From positions 496,001 to 560,000 of the forward strand of contig QPFY01000018.1 of NCBI GenBank assembly GCA_003665825.1: a stretch of DNA of 64,000 nt, given 5' to 3'. Position 1 is the first letter of the stretch. Every line of letters begins with the position of its first letter. Shown piece by piece: positions 11,449 through 24,039 of the stretch. The notes under the pieces were generated by a model. It had not been told where the DNA came from. It saw only the letters and a list, made by a program, of their open reading frames with translations, and made no database searches. The position numbers and the translations under genes are program-made. The DNA comes from Microbotryum silenes-acaulis. Taxonomy: Eukaryota > Basidiomycota > Microbotryomycetes > Microbotryales > Microbotryaceae.

Positions 11449-13712
11449 CTACTGCTTGGTGTGCTTCTCCTCGTCGACGAGCGCATCGATCGAGTCTGAG
11501 GTACCCATTGCACCTTCCCATCCGTTCGCGCGGAGGTAAGCAGCGAACTTGTCGTCCTCCTCGGAGAGATCGCCTTCCAAGCTGCAGAAGCGATAGAAGG
11601 ACCAGAAATATCAGCATTACGCTAACAGAAGCCGAGGGACATCTTGAGGTCCCACGCACTCGTTTCGGACAAAGAAGAACGCGACCAAGATACCCAACAA
11701 CCCGGCGCAAGCGGCGATGATGAACGTGTACTTCGGGCCGAGGTGGTTGCGGATAGGGGTGAAAGTCTGCGTCCCGATCACGGCGCCGGTCTTGCCGATC
11801 GCGGCGGAGAAACCGTACAACTTTCCTCGGACAGACGTGGCGTACGATTCGGAGGAGACGAGACCAAGGGTGTTACCGGGACCCAAGCTGGGGAGGAAGG
11901 GAAGGAAAAAATGGCGGTCAGCGCTTGGTTTTGAGTGATGGAACGCCGACTGGAAGCACTCACTTTCCGAAGGATTGCATGATGCCGTAGAGTATAATGA
12001 AGCCGGGTACTCGGTGGATGAGCTTGTTGTACGCCAAACCGACCGAAAGACCGACGATGAGATAACTGCGGGAGATGGTCAAGATACCGTTAGATGCAGC
12101 CCGTGCTCCTGTGCCTTTCTGCGCGAAAAAAAAGAGTTCGCTCACCCTGAGAATCCGAGCATCATCAAGTTGCGTCGGCCGAGACGGTTGACGATGAAGG
12201 CACCAATGAAGACACCGGGAAGGGCGATGATACCAAGGAGAAGTTGGTAATCGGCCGTCTTGCGCAGGAGCTCATGGCCCTTGACGTGCACGATGGAAGC
12301 GATGATCGTTCCGGAGAAGACACCTGAGCGGATCGGAATTGAGCGTTAGAACACGTCCACGCCATCGCGCGTCCAGGGGAATCCCAGCAGCACTCGCCGT
12401 TGGGGAAGGTGACGAAGTCGTAGAGGAACCACGCGCCGGCGGTACCGATGATGGTTCGCCAGTAGAATTTGATCATCAGAAGGTAAGGGACGCGGTGCTG
12501 GATCGCACCTTTGCGGTAGAGGCGGGAGTTGATCATGCGAAGACGGAAGATGAAGACGGCAAGGGCTGAAGAAACCGATGGATGCGTCAATTTAACTCGG
12601 TCGTCGCAGAGAACGGATTTTCGCTTCAAGAAGCTCACGAGGAATGACCGAGATGCCGAAGACGGTCCTCCAAACCGTCGACAAGTTGGCATGCAACCCG
12701 CCGGCGGCCTGAAAGACGATCAGGTACAAGATGCAGGCGAAGGGGGTACCGAAGGAGAGCATGAAGTTGGTGACCATGATGAAGAGGGGGCCACGAGACT
12801 TGACGCTACGCTCGTCGGCGGCTTCGGCGGCCGAGGCCGAGGAGGAGGGGTACTACGTAGAGTAGAAAGGGAACGTCACAAGGGTTAGATTCCTAGAACG
12901 AGTGGAAGTCTTCAAAGACCTCACGATGCTCACCTCTCCACCAACACCGAAGCCGGTCAATCCGCGAGCAATGCAGAACATCCAGAAGAAGCCGTCCAAT
13001 GACCCGTGTGCTCCGTGCGCTGCCGCAGCGAGAATGACACCGACGACGATAGAGAGGGTTGACGCGACTATTCCGTATTTACGACCTGCTCGGTCGCAAA
13101 GGATACCGATGATGATTTGGCCACTGAGGGGGGCAGAAGCAACAGAGTAGAGAGTAAGCTTCCGGTTTACCGAAGGAAAGTAAAATTCGAAGAATCTTGA
13201 ATGCGAATTGTGACGAACAAGATTGTGCCGACAGTGAGAGCGTTGGACAATCGAGTACTGATGGTCGCGGTGTACCGAGGACCGTAGATCTGTCCAAAGA
13301 CGACGTTCGTCACTATGCGATGGAATGAGGCCAAGTGCGGTGTTCGTCAGTGCTGACTCAGGACCGGAAAGGTACCGGCTACTATTCCTAGCGACGCGCC
13401 GAAGTGTGGGGTGGTCTGACTCACGTGACATGATGCTGCGAGGGGAGGCGGAGCGGAGAAAGATCGTGGAAGGGATGAGCACTCAACCAACAGACAAAAA
13501 GAGGGGTTTCAGACCTACTTGTTCTGTAATCCATCGGAGATCAACGCGAACCCAGCACACGCGACGGTGAAGAGGGAGCTCGTCTTCTCGACGCTTGTCA
13601 GAGGCCCCGCGATGCCGCCGTGGTGCTCGACCTCGAGGAGGGCAGCGACGGCCCCTTTGTGATCGTCGCCTTCGTGCGACGAGACGGAGTCCTTCATCGC
13701 TAGGTCAGACAT
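11449..13712 (-). CDS. MFS phosphate/glycerophosphodiester permease (Git1/PHS-like)
   Basis: Ten exons: 13519-13712, 13425-13435, 13219-13312, 12934-13123, 12639-12852, 12398-12565, 12146-12323, 11964-12065, 11660-11887 and 11449-11581; 503 aa. The PHS-type signatures are clear: GQIIIGILCDRAGRKYG after helix 2, ARGLTGFGVGGEYPSSSASA, FLYDFVTFPNG before helix 7, and GNTLGLVSSES. The family carries phosphate or glycerophosphoinositol with protons across the plasma membrane; Git1 is the nearest type I can name. Exon 2 is an 11-nt microexon needed to restore N-I-M-S-L between the DGLQN and TNVVFGQIY blocks. The intron after exon 6 uses a GC donor. The intron after exon 3 uses a weaker GTTCGT donor. 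Confidence 0.88.
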
Positions 13713-15005
13713 GGTGCCACTGCTACTCGTTGAGAGAGATGAAGAGGGGCAAAGAGGAGGGCGAGGGCGAAGCTGGGTGAGTAGACGGGAGTCGAAGGGA
13801 GAGAGGGACGGGCACGTTGAGGAGGGAGACCCCGCGCTCGGCACCTGCGGCTGCGGCAGCTGGCGGAGCCAGAACAGGTCGAAACGTGCTCTGAAAGCTA
13901 CGGCTCACGACTCACGTTCCAACACTTTGTGTGCCTCCCCTCGTATGTATTGGATCGAACAAATGCGCACGTGTCCTAAATCTCTACAGGAGATGGCCAG
14001 AGTTGGGTCCATGCGGTGCGGAGTTGGCGCCGGACGCGAGCGTTTCCCCCGCGAGATGGGTACCTATTTTCGGCCGATAGACGCCCGGCAAATCACTCGG
14101 GCTTTGTAATGGCCTATCCGGAACCTGCGAGAATTCGTCGAATATCCTCAACCTTGGCTTCACGAGCCTTGTGTTGTGTTCTTTATGTGACGAAAACGTG
14201 CTTGCACGCTTGTGGGACTCTCGCAACGCCGCCAAGGAAAGGCTTTTCTCAAGCGCTTCGGCAGAGGATGGTCCAAAAATAGAAACTTGTGCTGTCCGCG
14301 CTAGCCCCCGACATGAACTAAGTTTGAGTCACTCCTAGGAATTTGGATTCCGGGTGTTAGAAAAGCCGAGTGGATGGATGGCAGCTCAAAATGGAGGACT
14401 GGAACACCCATAGGTAAGTTGTTAACCCCTCGTTGCAGAGAAACGTGTTGCTGGGTAGCACAAGCCTTCTCCAATCTGAGCAGTATTCGTCGCTCCAGCC
14501 CACGCCGACGCGAGCGGTAGGATTTGCGAGGGCATACCCCTGTCCAGGAGGCCGCTCGACTCCGTGCTTGAACTCGAAAAGCTCAGCTCGCCTGCATACT
14601 GTCAAATTTGTAGGACTACTATCATGAGGCTCTTGCGCTTTTTCCACTTGGTGGCCTGTATCCGTCAGGCTGTCAGACGACGTGAGACTGGAAACCGGCA
14701 AGCGATAGTAAATTTAGACTGATCACGGCGGCAGACTCCTGAGTCGACTTTGCGACAGGTCGGCGTCGGCAACAATATAACTAGGCCAGGTTTCCTCATT
14801 GCCACTCTACCCAGAAAATGTCCGCATGAAATGTACTACCTCCAATTTTCGAGTGGTGCCCCACCGGCGCGCGGATGCCGGCTGGACTTTTGCCAAACTC
14901 TCGCGCGCGGCCCTCGCAGCTCCTTCTTTTTCCTCTCTCCGTTCGCCTTTGCCTGCACATCGCATCCCGCGCTCCAGCTTCAAGCCTCTTCAGTTTCGGA
15001 CCACC
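13713..15005. other. Intergenic, divergent promoters (permease - / MDM12 +)
   Basis: This region separates divergently transcribed genes. A minus-strand open frame at 14357-14701 (114 codons, with SDEYCSDWRR and TFLCNEG) has no start context or family I recognise. Otherwise I see nothing coding. Confidence 0.35.
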
Positions 15006-16087
15006 ATGTCGGTCGATCTGGACTGGCACGCGCTCGACGCCGATCTCACATCCTCGGTCGTGCACTTCCTCAGCTCGGCCTTCTCCAACGCGCCTCGACC
15101 GAATTTCCTTGGTGACATCTCGGTCACGTCCTTTTCTTTCGGAGACACGCAACCCAGTATCGAGGTGATGGACGTCAGGGATATAGATAAGGAGTTTCTG
15201 GAGGTCGAGGATGAGGAGGAAGGCTTGTTGGATAATCCTGCGGTCGGGAATCCGAGAACGGGGAGGGAGTCTCGATCTTTCGAAAGGGGGAGGCAGATGA
15301 GGGATGAGCGGTCCGAATCGGATAGTGCAAGATCGGTGATGGGGAATGGGTTTGGTGTGGGGGCCATACCGACGATGACGTCCCATTTGAGACCTTCGTC
15401 GGCGCTGTTCTCACCCGGACTGAACCAAACACGGTCGATCGCTTCGCACTCGTCCCCGCCCCCGCCTCCGCAATCGCAACGCTTTCCACACGAGGTCCGT
15501 CACGACAGACGAAACTTGAGAAGACCGTCCATAGACTCGCAGGAAGCAGCTCTACCACCGCCTTCGACGTCGTCGTCCCCGTCGTTGCAGATCCACCTGC
15601 GCGTCACCTACTCGGGCAACCTCTCCATCGGCCTCGCAACCTCGCTCCTGATCAACTATCCCTCACCCAAGTTCATGGCACTACCTCTCAAGCTATCCAT
15701 AACCTCGTTGGCGCTCGATGGCGTCATGCTCGTCGCTTTCGAGGGCGATCGACGCAGATTGCACGTCTCGTTCGTAGATCCGACCCAGGGTCAGGGAGGT
15801 CTCGGCGTCGCTTCCCCCGGTGCGAGGCTTTTAAGCGGCGCCGTCGTCGAGAGTGAGGTCGGTCAAGCGGATAAGCATGTACTGAAGAACGTGGGCAAGG
15901 TCGAAAAGTTCGTGGTGGACGTTGCGAGGGCGTCGTTGGAGAGCGAGTTGATCTTTCCGTGAGTTTTACCCGCGAGTGTGAATGATGCCTGTACTGGAGT
16001 GGGGTCTTTGGATGCGATGTACCGGAAGGTTCCTGCCGCTGATGAATGTTCTCTCACTGCAGCAACTTTCAAACGATTCTCTTTTAA
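15006..16087 (+). CDS. MDM12: Mdm12, ERMES complex SMP-domain protein
   Basis: Two exons, 15006-15958 and 16063-16087, give 325 aa. The N-terminus MSVDLDWHALDADLTSSVV and the C-terminal SMP block (LRVTYSGNLSIGLATSLLIN, FMALPLKLSITSLALDGV, RLHVSFVDP) are diagnostic. The final 25-nt exon supplies NFQTILF after ELIFP; without the intron the protein would stop one residue too early for the family. The middle (about residues 60-200) is a low-complexity, charged and Ser/Pro-rich insert, common in basidiomycete Mdm12. The protein bridges Mmm1 in the ER to Mdm10/Mdm34 at the mitochondrial outer membrane for lipid transfer. Strong identification. Confidence 0.95.
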
Positions 16088-16581
16088 AATGCGACGAGTT
16101 CCGTCTCGGTTCTTTGCACACCGACTTCAACGCCGACACCCCGCCGACGACGTTTATATCTACTGACCCCTCTGGATACCGTTTTAAAAAAGCTTTGTAT
16201 TTGATGAATGTTGTAACAATCATTGTAGGACCCGGATCAAAGTCCGTTGATATCGAGCGGAACTGGGCCGCTCATGAGCACGTGACCTAAGCGGCGCGGC
16301 CAGGATGCCGAGGCCGGACGACTTGCGCGGCCAGCCAACTCGTCTACGGTCTTGCGCTTCCTTTCTCCCGCACATCGCGGACTCCGATTCGAATACGGGA
16401 CCTTTTGGATCAGCGAAGTCCGAGACGAGGAATCTAAAAGGTGTCCGCGGCTTCTTAAGAGTCCCAAGTAGTCGACTAGCTCGTTGACACAACCTCCGCA
16501 CTTGGCAACTTGGCAGCTCGTGCGAAGTTCCTCCGTTCTCTCCTCCTTTTCCGATCAGATCACCCACACTAGAACCCCACC

Positions 16582-18556
16582 ATGTCCGCCGTCAGTGGAG
16601 CTTCCGCCTCTCTACTCACGCGGCTGGAATCCCAGTTGCGTACTCCGAATGGCAAACTTGTGTTCGTGGCGTTGGCGACGACGTTATTGACGACGGGCAC
16701 GATCTTGACCACTCAAAAGGTCAGGAGGAAGAAGAAGAGGGGGGATTTGAGGGAGGTCGTTGAGCGGAGGACGACGGAAGAAGATGAGGGAGGGAAGGAG
16801 GAAGTATTGAGGCAGTTTGTAGGTGGGCCATTGGGCGATGGGGAAGGAGCGTTGAGCGCGAATGCGGAGAGAGGAGACGGTGTGGGGAGTAAGCCGAGGA
16901 AACCGACGAGCGAGGTCATCATCCGGGAAGCACTGGCGAGGAACTATGTCTTCTTTGGAGAGGAAGCGATGACCAAGATCAGAGGCGCGTTCGTCGTTGT
17001 CGTTGGTCTTGGAGGCGTCGGCTCGGCGTGTGCGACCATGTTGGTTAGGAGTGGGGTTCGTAAAGTCAGGTTGATCGATTTCGATCAGGTCTCTTTGAGC
17101 TCGTTGAATGTGCGTATCGGGAACAGAAGGAGGACATTGACAAGTTTTCCAGGATGATTACCAGTGCTGACGTTCTTACCTATTTCTCTCGCAGCGCCAC
17201 TCGACAGCAAACCTTGCTCAGGTCGGAACGCCCAAAGTCATCTCGTGCGCCGGCTATTTTGCTTCCATCGCACCCTGGGTCGAGGTCGATGCGAGGAACG
17301 AGCTCTTTTCGAAAGAGGATGCCGATACACTGCTGGAAGGTGTGCTGTGCTCCATTGTTGTCGCGAGAATTATGATGGAGCTGACGAGATGTTTACTTTG
17401 CTCAATCTCGACAGGCAAACCTGACTACGTGATCGATGCGATCGACAACATTGATTCCAAAGTAAGTGTAGACCCACACAGAACCGATCGCATACGTCAA
17501 TGCTCGATGATGAACATTTTTTCCCTGTTCACAGGTCGATCTACTCGTCTACTGTCACAAACACAGCCTCCCCGTCTTCTCCTCCCTCGGCGCGGCGGCA
17601 AAGTCTGACCCTTCGAGGATCCAAGTCAGCGACATCTCGACAACGTTCGAAGATCCGCTCGCGCGAGTCGTCAGAAGAAGACTGTAAGTTTACCATACCG
17701 ATGTCGCTCTGGCTCATCTGGACGAGTAAGCTCAATTTCGTCTTCGGCTCTGGCTTTTCGCAGTAAATCGGAAGGCGTCCATTCCGGCGTACCCGTGGTC
17801 TATTCAACCGAAAAACCGAGGGACGATCTCGGCTTACTTCCACTACCGGAGGAGGAATTTCAAAAGGGCAAAGTCAACGAGTTGGCCGCGATTCAGAACT
17901 TTCGAGTCAGGATCTTGCCTGTGTTGGGACCTTTACCGGCGATGGTGAGTTTCTCGTTTTCGAGACCGAAGCATGCTCCGAAGTCGGTTTGGACGGGAAA
18001 CGTCGGAAACTGATCTCCGGGCCATTCTCGTTGGATCAAAGTTTGGAAACGCAGCTGCGACCTATGTACTCCAGGCGCTTGCAGGCTTCAAGATGGAACC
18101 TCTGCCCGTCAAGAACCGCCACAAGATGGCCGCGACGATTCACCGCCAACTCGCCGCCGTCGAGGTTCGTCTTTCGGGATTGAACAAGATCCCCATGAGC
18201 GAAGACGATGTGCTTTATTTGTTCGAAGAGGTGTTCAGGGCTAGAAGTGTGGCGCCTTTGTTGGGACTGCCGAGTCGACCGTGTTTGTTGAGGTGGGAGA
18301 AGGAAGGAGGGTTGAGGTGGGATAATTTGGTGGTTTTTGATCGGGCGGAGGGGGAGATGTAAGTCTGCGAGTACACGAAGCTGTGTTTTGACTCGAGAAA
18401 GCTGAAATCACTTTAATCGTGGATGCACGCAGTCACGAGAAGGAGGTGCTGATAGGGGACAAGCGGCCCGAGGAGCTGTGGGGTCCCGAAGTGACGGCAC
18501 TTGTTCAGAAGCGACACGCGGAGGAGCGGAGACTGAGGAAATATCGGATAGAGTAG
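16582..18556 (+). CDS. TCD1: tRNA threonylcarbamoyladenosine dehydratase (Tcd1/TcdA-like)
   Basis: Seven exons: 16582-17109, 17195-17339, 17415-17461, 17535-17683, 17764-17944, 18042-18358 and 18433-18556; 496 aa. An N-terminal hydrophobic segment (KLVFVALATTLLTTGTILT) followed by a basic patch looks like an outer-membrane anchor, as in yeast Tcd1/Tcd2. The E1-like fold follows: VVVVGLGGVGSACATMLVRSG (nucleotide-binding glycine motif), RLIDFDQVSLSSLN, RHSTANLAQVGTPK and DYVIDAIDNIDSK. These proteins use ATP to cyclise t6A37 of tRNAs to ct6A, helping ANN codon decoding. Exon 3 is only 47 nt. It follows MDM12 in the same direction with about 500 bp between. Confidence 0.92.
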
Positions 18557-18778
18557 GGAGTACCCTATTATTTGAACAATACACCTTTCTCTTATAACCA
18601 TTCTCCCCGGAGAGATCATAACCTCGTTGCACAAGCTGTGCGGACATTTGGTTCATCCATTTTCAGCAGGAAATGAACGACCACATAAATACCCAAAATT
18701 TCCAAATATACCCTATACAACACGAGATAAGCATTCAACGACCCAGGACATAAAACAGTCTTTTGGTGACCCCTTGAA

Positions 18779-20998
18779 TTAATCGACTTGATGCTCAACG
18801 GCGACGTCGACATGAACCCCTTTCAAGATCGACATGCCCTGCTCCCTCCGCCTCTGCCAATTCTCGACGACCTTGCGCTCGTCCTCGGTCCCCGCCAGCG
18901 GTCCCAATCCATCGATCGGAACGTCCGCTGTGGTGTAATTAGGTCTCAATGACGTTCGACTCATAACGACGGCGTGTCCTTTTCCACTCGTGATGAGGAG
19001 CCCCTTGTGGTTCGCCCGCGCGGCGTGCCGACGCGAGGAGCGGATCGTCTTGAGCGTGATGGCGGCCATGGCGAGCGTACCCCAAAGGGTGTACATCCAA
19101 ACGAAGCCCGTGAGAAGGAATTCGAATCGAACCGGGTAAAGTAGGATCTCGTAGCATTGAAGAGCGAACCAGATCGAGAAGCCCATGAAGACGAGGCATG
19201 AAGGGACGACCGAGACGAAGAAGAGCATCACGTCCCATTCAAGTCGCTTGAGCCGAGTCGATGCGCCAAAGAAAGAAGAAGTCGAGAAGGTGTTGGTCTC
19301 CCACGGGGCGGTGGGGAGCGTCGTCGTTTCAGGGACGCCGTGACTCGGTGGGGTAGAGCAATTGGTGGCGCCCTTTTCGCTATCGGACGTCAGCGGCGAC
19401 TCGCTGAGTTTTCTTTCTTCGGTAGGTATGAGCCTCAACGGAGCTACGAGAGGCGTGTTGGCCGGGACAGGTATGACGTAAGACGTGCGGCTGTCGAGCG
19501 AGCGAAGAGTGTAGACGAGGTAGATACCACCGATACAGTTGAGCTGCTCAGTGAATCGGAAGAAGAAGAAAGGAGGTGTCAAATGCTGCGCTCGCGGGCG
19601 CACGCGCAGGAAGCGCACGGAGTGTGCGACTCACAATGATGAGGAGAGATGCAAACAAACAATACACGACCGTGCATCCCTGTACCGCTCTTCTCCAGTC
19701 GTCGGCCGACGCCAATCTGAGAATAAATACCGAACAATCCGGCCATTTCAGTGGGATGTTCGCGCGCAGTCCGGGAACCGCCAGCGTGCCTCTCAGCGCC
19801 AACTCACCTTTGATCAGAGAGATAATTGACGCTGTCGATTGTTGATTGACTCAAGGTCCCATCCCATTCCCTAGCCGCCGATTGAAGCGTTTCATATAGA
19901 GCCTCCCAGTCTTGGGCGAATGTCCGCCACGCCGCGGCATTGATTCCCCCAGCCACGCCGATGCAAATCACAAAGAGCGGCACGAACGCGAAGTAGAGGG
20001 AGTTGGCTGCAAGTGGGGAGAGGCGATGGCGATCCGAAGTTGGTGCCCGCCGTGATGCGAGATTCGCACCGGAGAGCGTCGTGATCGTCGTTGTTGAGAG
20101 GTGGGCGAAGAGGGGGATGTAGGTAAGAGGCTGGTACAGGAACAGGAGCTGAGGTGTGACCGTAGTCTTGTAGAACATGAAGTAGAGGTAGACGACCCAA
20201 CCGATCCACACTGAAATTGGCGAGGGGGGGGGCGCGGGTCGCGCAGGACAGGGTCAGTCGCGCGGCTTCGGGCTCGAATGTCTCGGAGTCCGGGTCACAT
20301 GAGCGGGCCGAGAGTGAACGTACCGAGCATGAGGATCGAGAAGCAGACCGGATACCCCAAGTATTGATTGACAACGATGTATCGGCCTGCAAAGAGGAGG
20401 GATGCGACATGTTCAGCCTCGCCCCCTAATTCGACAAGTGTCGACAACGGTTAGACCATCAAAAAACGTTTCTGGCTCACCTTGAGGCCGAGATACGATG
20501 CGCGCGAACCAGATTTGTTTCCGCCGAGCTTTGATGTCACGGATCGTCATGGATAAATACAGAAAGGCGACGAAGATGGCTCTAGGGAAAGGTGGAAACC
20601 GTGTTCAGTACGTGGGTAGAGCATCCCGTTAGGTGTTAACACGTGATTGTCGCCTCGGCCTCATCGATGGCGCATCTCGAGGGAAAACAGTGGGCAGCCC
20701 GGCTTGGACACCTTCCCGAACAGGCATGATTGACGTCCCGGGCCAATTGGCGCACAACCAGGCCCAGCGTCAAATGTCCATGTGCACACATTCTTCGAAG
20801 ACACGAGGTAAATACATCCTACACTCACACTGACAGGAGGCACAGTAGTACCTTGACGCGATCCAGAAAGTGTGGACCAAAAGAAGGGTACATCTGGGCC
20901 TTGATCATCTTCGCGAGCCATTGCCATGGGTTGCCTTCGAACCCCTCGGGCAACGTCAAGTGCGCGATGGTTACTAGCGGCACCGCGGCGGTCGACAT
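18779..20998 (-). CDS. Predicted seven-transmembrane protein, function unknown
   Basis: Six exons: 20829-20998, 20481-20581, 20324-20386, 19808-20210, 19635-19716 and 18779-19543; 527 aa. The short N-terminus is MSTAAVPLVTIAHLTLPEGF. Seven hydrophobic segments can be counted: VLLCLLSVAIFVAFLYLSM; a long one around CFSILMLVWIGWVVYLYF; YQPLTYIPLFAHL; LYFAFVPLFVICIGVAGGI; VVYCLFASLLIILNCIGGIY; VMLFFVSVVPSCLVFMGFSI; and LTGFVWMYTLWGTLAMAAIT. A Ser/Thr/Pro-rich loop lies between segments 5 and 6. The roughly 90-residue C-tail is basic, then polar. The last exon is convergent with TCD1 with about 220 bp between. I do not recognise the family; topology resembles a receptor or receptor-like channel, but nothing shows signalling. 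Confidence 0.75.
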
Positions 20999-22269
20999 TG
21001 TTGCTTCGATTCGTCACTCCCCAACTCCCCGAAGGTCAGTTGGATACCCAACAGACTTTGAAGAGCGTGATCAGGTTACCTCGAGCCCAGACGAGCGCGA
21101 AGTGTCGGTGAATTGAGTGAGTCGGGGATGCTAGCCGGGCCGCGTCGTCGAGTCGGCGTTGAAGGGGTCAACGTATTCGGATGTCGAGAGCTGAGGGGCG
21201 GCGCGAAGCGCTTCGCACTCGGTGAACCGTGGCGTCGACAACCCTAATAAAGGGACGACCTGTTTGTCGCCCTGGTGGCGGTAATGCCAGCTGCAACCAC
21301 TACCAGGTACGAGTGGGTCACTTAGGTAGCTGAGTGGGAAAGTTGGTGACGGTGAAACCGACGCGGCCGATTCGGTTGAGACATCCTTAATCTTCCCTAG
21401 TCGAGAAAAGTCGACTTTATTCAGCACAAAATAACACGCGCAATCCCGGGTCAGGAACACCAGCGAACTTCGTTTCTCCGCGGCGCAAAAGTCCATGAAA
21501 GCGGCGCAGAGTGAGCTTGCGCGCTTGCGCGTGCCTTTCCTGGGCCTAGCGCTGGGCGCTGGGCCCGGATCTCTTCGTTTTTAGACTTGATTTGGCTGGC
21601 GGCGGAAATGGCGATCCTTTGATCTAACCCTTGGAACCCTTGGGCCCAGTGTAGGCGATTTTTTTCTTTTCGAGTGGCGCCCAAGTTGATCAACCTAACA
21701 GGCGTCCCCGGCGGCACGCTTTGCCATTGATCCGATTTTGGAACTTCGTCGACGACAGGTATCCTCACACGAAACTCCGCGATGTAATAGTCGATATGAT
21801 GTGTTCCATGGTTACCCAAACTCGATTTTCGCATGGTACCGGTTTCGTATTCTTCATAAACGGTTATTTTGGAGCTCGGTCGAATATCCGACGTCACCAT
21901 GCTTCTCCGCCCCCGAGCACGAATTCCGCTCCGAGCTGAGGCGGTTAAATTGGTTTTGCAAACGACAGGCACAAGTCCAAAGTCCTCTCTCTTGCCACGT
22001 GTTGAATAAGATCAACACAAGCTGATCTACTTCTACCTTGTCGCGTGTTCACAACTGTACCTCCGGATTTTTAGAGTCCCCAACTCCGACTCGCCTCTTA
22101 TGACCCTGCACCGGTACTTAATCGATAGGGTTCGGAATCTTGACACGCACAGGGGTGGGTTGTACAACATACGCTTAGCTTCGTATTTCCACCGGATCGA
22201 GACCTATCTGGGATGTGCTCTACTCTCCCCAAAGATGTGAATAATTTATCCCCTGACCATTGGAATTGG
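20999..22269. other. Intergenic, with one uncertain ORF
   Basis: Between the 7-TM gene start and the GTR2 stop. A minus-strand frame at 21451-21972 (173 codons, including RLINLGATRKEKNRLHWAQG) is fairly long but has no recognised family and no supporting splice signals. I do not call it a gene. Confidence 0.35.
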
Positions 22270-24039
22270 TCATCGGTGCGAAGCGCCGCCTTCGGGCTCG
22301 AACAGGTTGAGAACCGCATCTCGGAAAGTCGCGACATTGTAGTCGATCAAAGCGCCCTTTCGATCCATGACGTTTGGTCGTAGCAGAGCAACAAGAGAAA
22401 GCTCGCTATTCGTTGTGAGAGGTGAACATCATGGAGGTGACGTCGGTGCGTCAGTTGGAACATAAATTTATGTAGGCGAAAACCAAAAGCTTACGAAGTG
22501 ATGGCCCATTGTGCTATTGTCGAGCCCGTTCCCAATTTGACTCGGCTGCTAGGTAATCGTTGCGGCGGTGCAGGCTCGGAAGAAATTTTCATAGAACGAG
22601 ACGTCGCGGACGTGTTGTTCGAAGACGCTGGGTCGATGCGCGACATGGATTGCACGCCCGAAGGACCTCGCTGACTCGAGGTTCTGGAGGGTGACCGAGA
22701 ATGCGACGGGGTTTGGGGGTCCGAAGGTCTGGTGGCCAAACCGAGCCGAGATTTTAAGTGTGAGCAATCCGAACGAGGATGAACATAAAAGAGGGGTGCG
22801 ACTGACTCGTAGAGGAGAGTGAAGTCGCCGACGAGGTCGACGTAATCCGAGCAAAGCACGTAGGTGTCGCTGTCGAGGGGCGTCGTGTCGGTGGCAAGAT
22901 AGAGCTTGGACGAGATGTCAAAGATGAGAGCTTTGTCCATCGAGCATTGCTGTGTGCCGACAATAATATTATCAGCCCTTATTTTATTCCAAGATCGCAT
23001 GTAATCAGATGCTCACCTGGACGAGCTGATCCAACAAGCGCTCGAGGAACGCTTGCTGCGGCAACAGCTTCTGGATGACCCGCGAGAGCGCCTCGTAGAT
23101 TGAGGCATCAAACACGGATGTGAGGTGGTAAAAGACATGGACTGATGCCTCCAGTTCTGGCGATAGATCGTCAAGCTCTTCTCCGAGACGATCTCGTAAA
23201 CTTTGCAGAGTATCTGTGCGAGGTTGTAACGAATCAGATGGATTCCGATATACCGACGACACAAGATGAGAGCAAGGGCACGACCACTCACCCAACTGAT
23301 GATCAACACTCAGAATGTCGATTTTGTGCAAGAAAATCTCGAACTGGATCTCCTTGTTCGTTTCGTAGCCCTTTTGCATCGTCAAGGCCATTTTCCGGAT
23401 CAGGTCTGCGAACGGCATCGATGCGTCGAGGACGAAAATGACGGCGTCAACTTCGTTGAAAGAGAATGTCCATGATGTAGGGTCCAAAGGCCCAGCGGGG
23501 AGGTTCCACATCTTGATTGAGACGAAAGAGCTGGGGAAGACCGGTGTGGTCAGTGCCCGGATCTGATGTGGGGCGCCAGGGTGAGCGCAGCGACGAGCGC
23601 CCTCTGCGGATGGCGCCCTACTCACTTGACATCATCCGACTTGTTGCCTCGATCAATGAAGAAGGTGTTGCTCGGCGCCATACGCTCAAAGACGACCTTG
23701 CGGATGCTCGATTTGCCGGCGCTGCGGGCGCGACGAAGACGGCCGATAGCGGTTCAGCACTTGGTGGATCCAATCACGTCATCGATCACGGGGCACGTAG
23801 ACTGGATGTAGGAAGTGGGCCACTGCTGCCTGCGGCTGTTCATACCCGGCGGCTTTACAGCCACGGCCGTGCAGCTACGGAACAGCTTCATCACTATCCG
23901 CTCGTCCGCTGATCACTCACTCGCGAGGTCCAATGAACAACAGCCGCGGTCGTGGCTCTTCTTTAGGTCGTGGCCCATTGCGTATCATCGACATGGGCGC
24001 CAGTGCACCGGGCTGGGTAGCCGTCAAAGGCCCGGACAT
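22270..24039 (-). CDS. GTR2: Rag-type small GTPase Gtr2 (RagC/D)
   Basis: Seven exons: 23921-24039, 23626-23721, 23292-23530, 23017-23213, 22807-22949, 22495-22728 and 22270-22405; 387 aa. The P-loop region reads LLFIGPRDAGKSSIRKVVF, followed by FFIDRGNKSD, MWNLPAGPLDP at the switch II position, and FLHKIDILS (the NKxD equivalent, HKID, as in Rag proteins). The C-terminal roadblock-like half has ALIFDISSKLYLATDT and the last exon SLVALLRPNVMDRKGALIDY. A Ser/Arg/Pro-rich stretch of about 40 residues interrupts that half. With Gtr1 it forms the EGO/Rag heterodimer on the vacuole that passes amino-acid signals to TORC1. Start ATG 24039 is the first in frame before conserved sequence. Confidence 0.93.
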
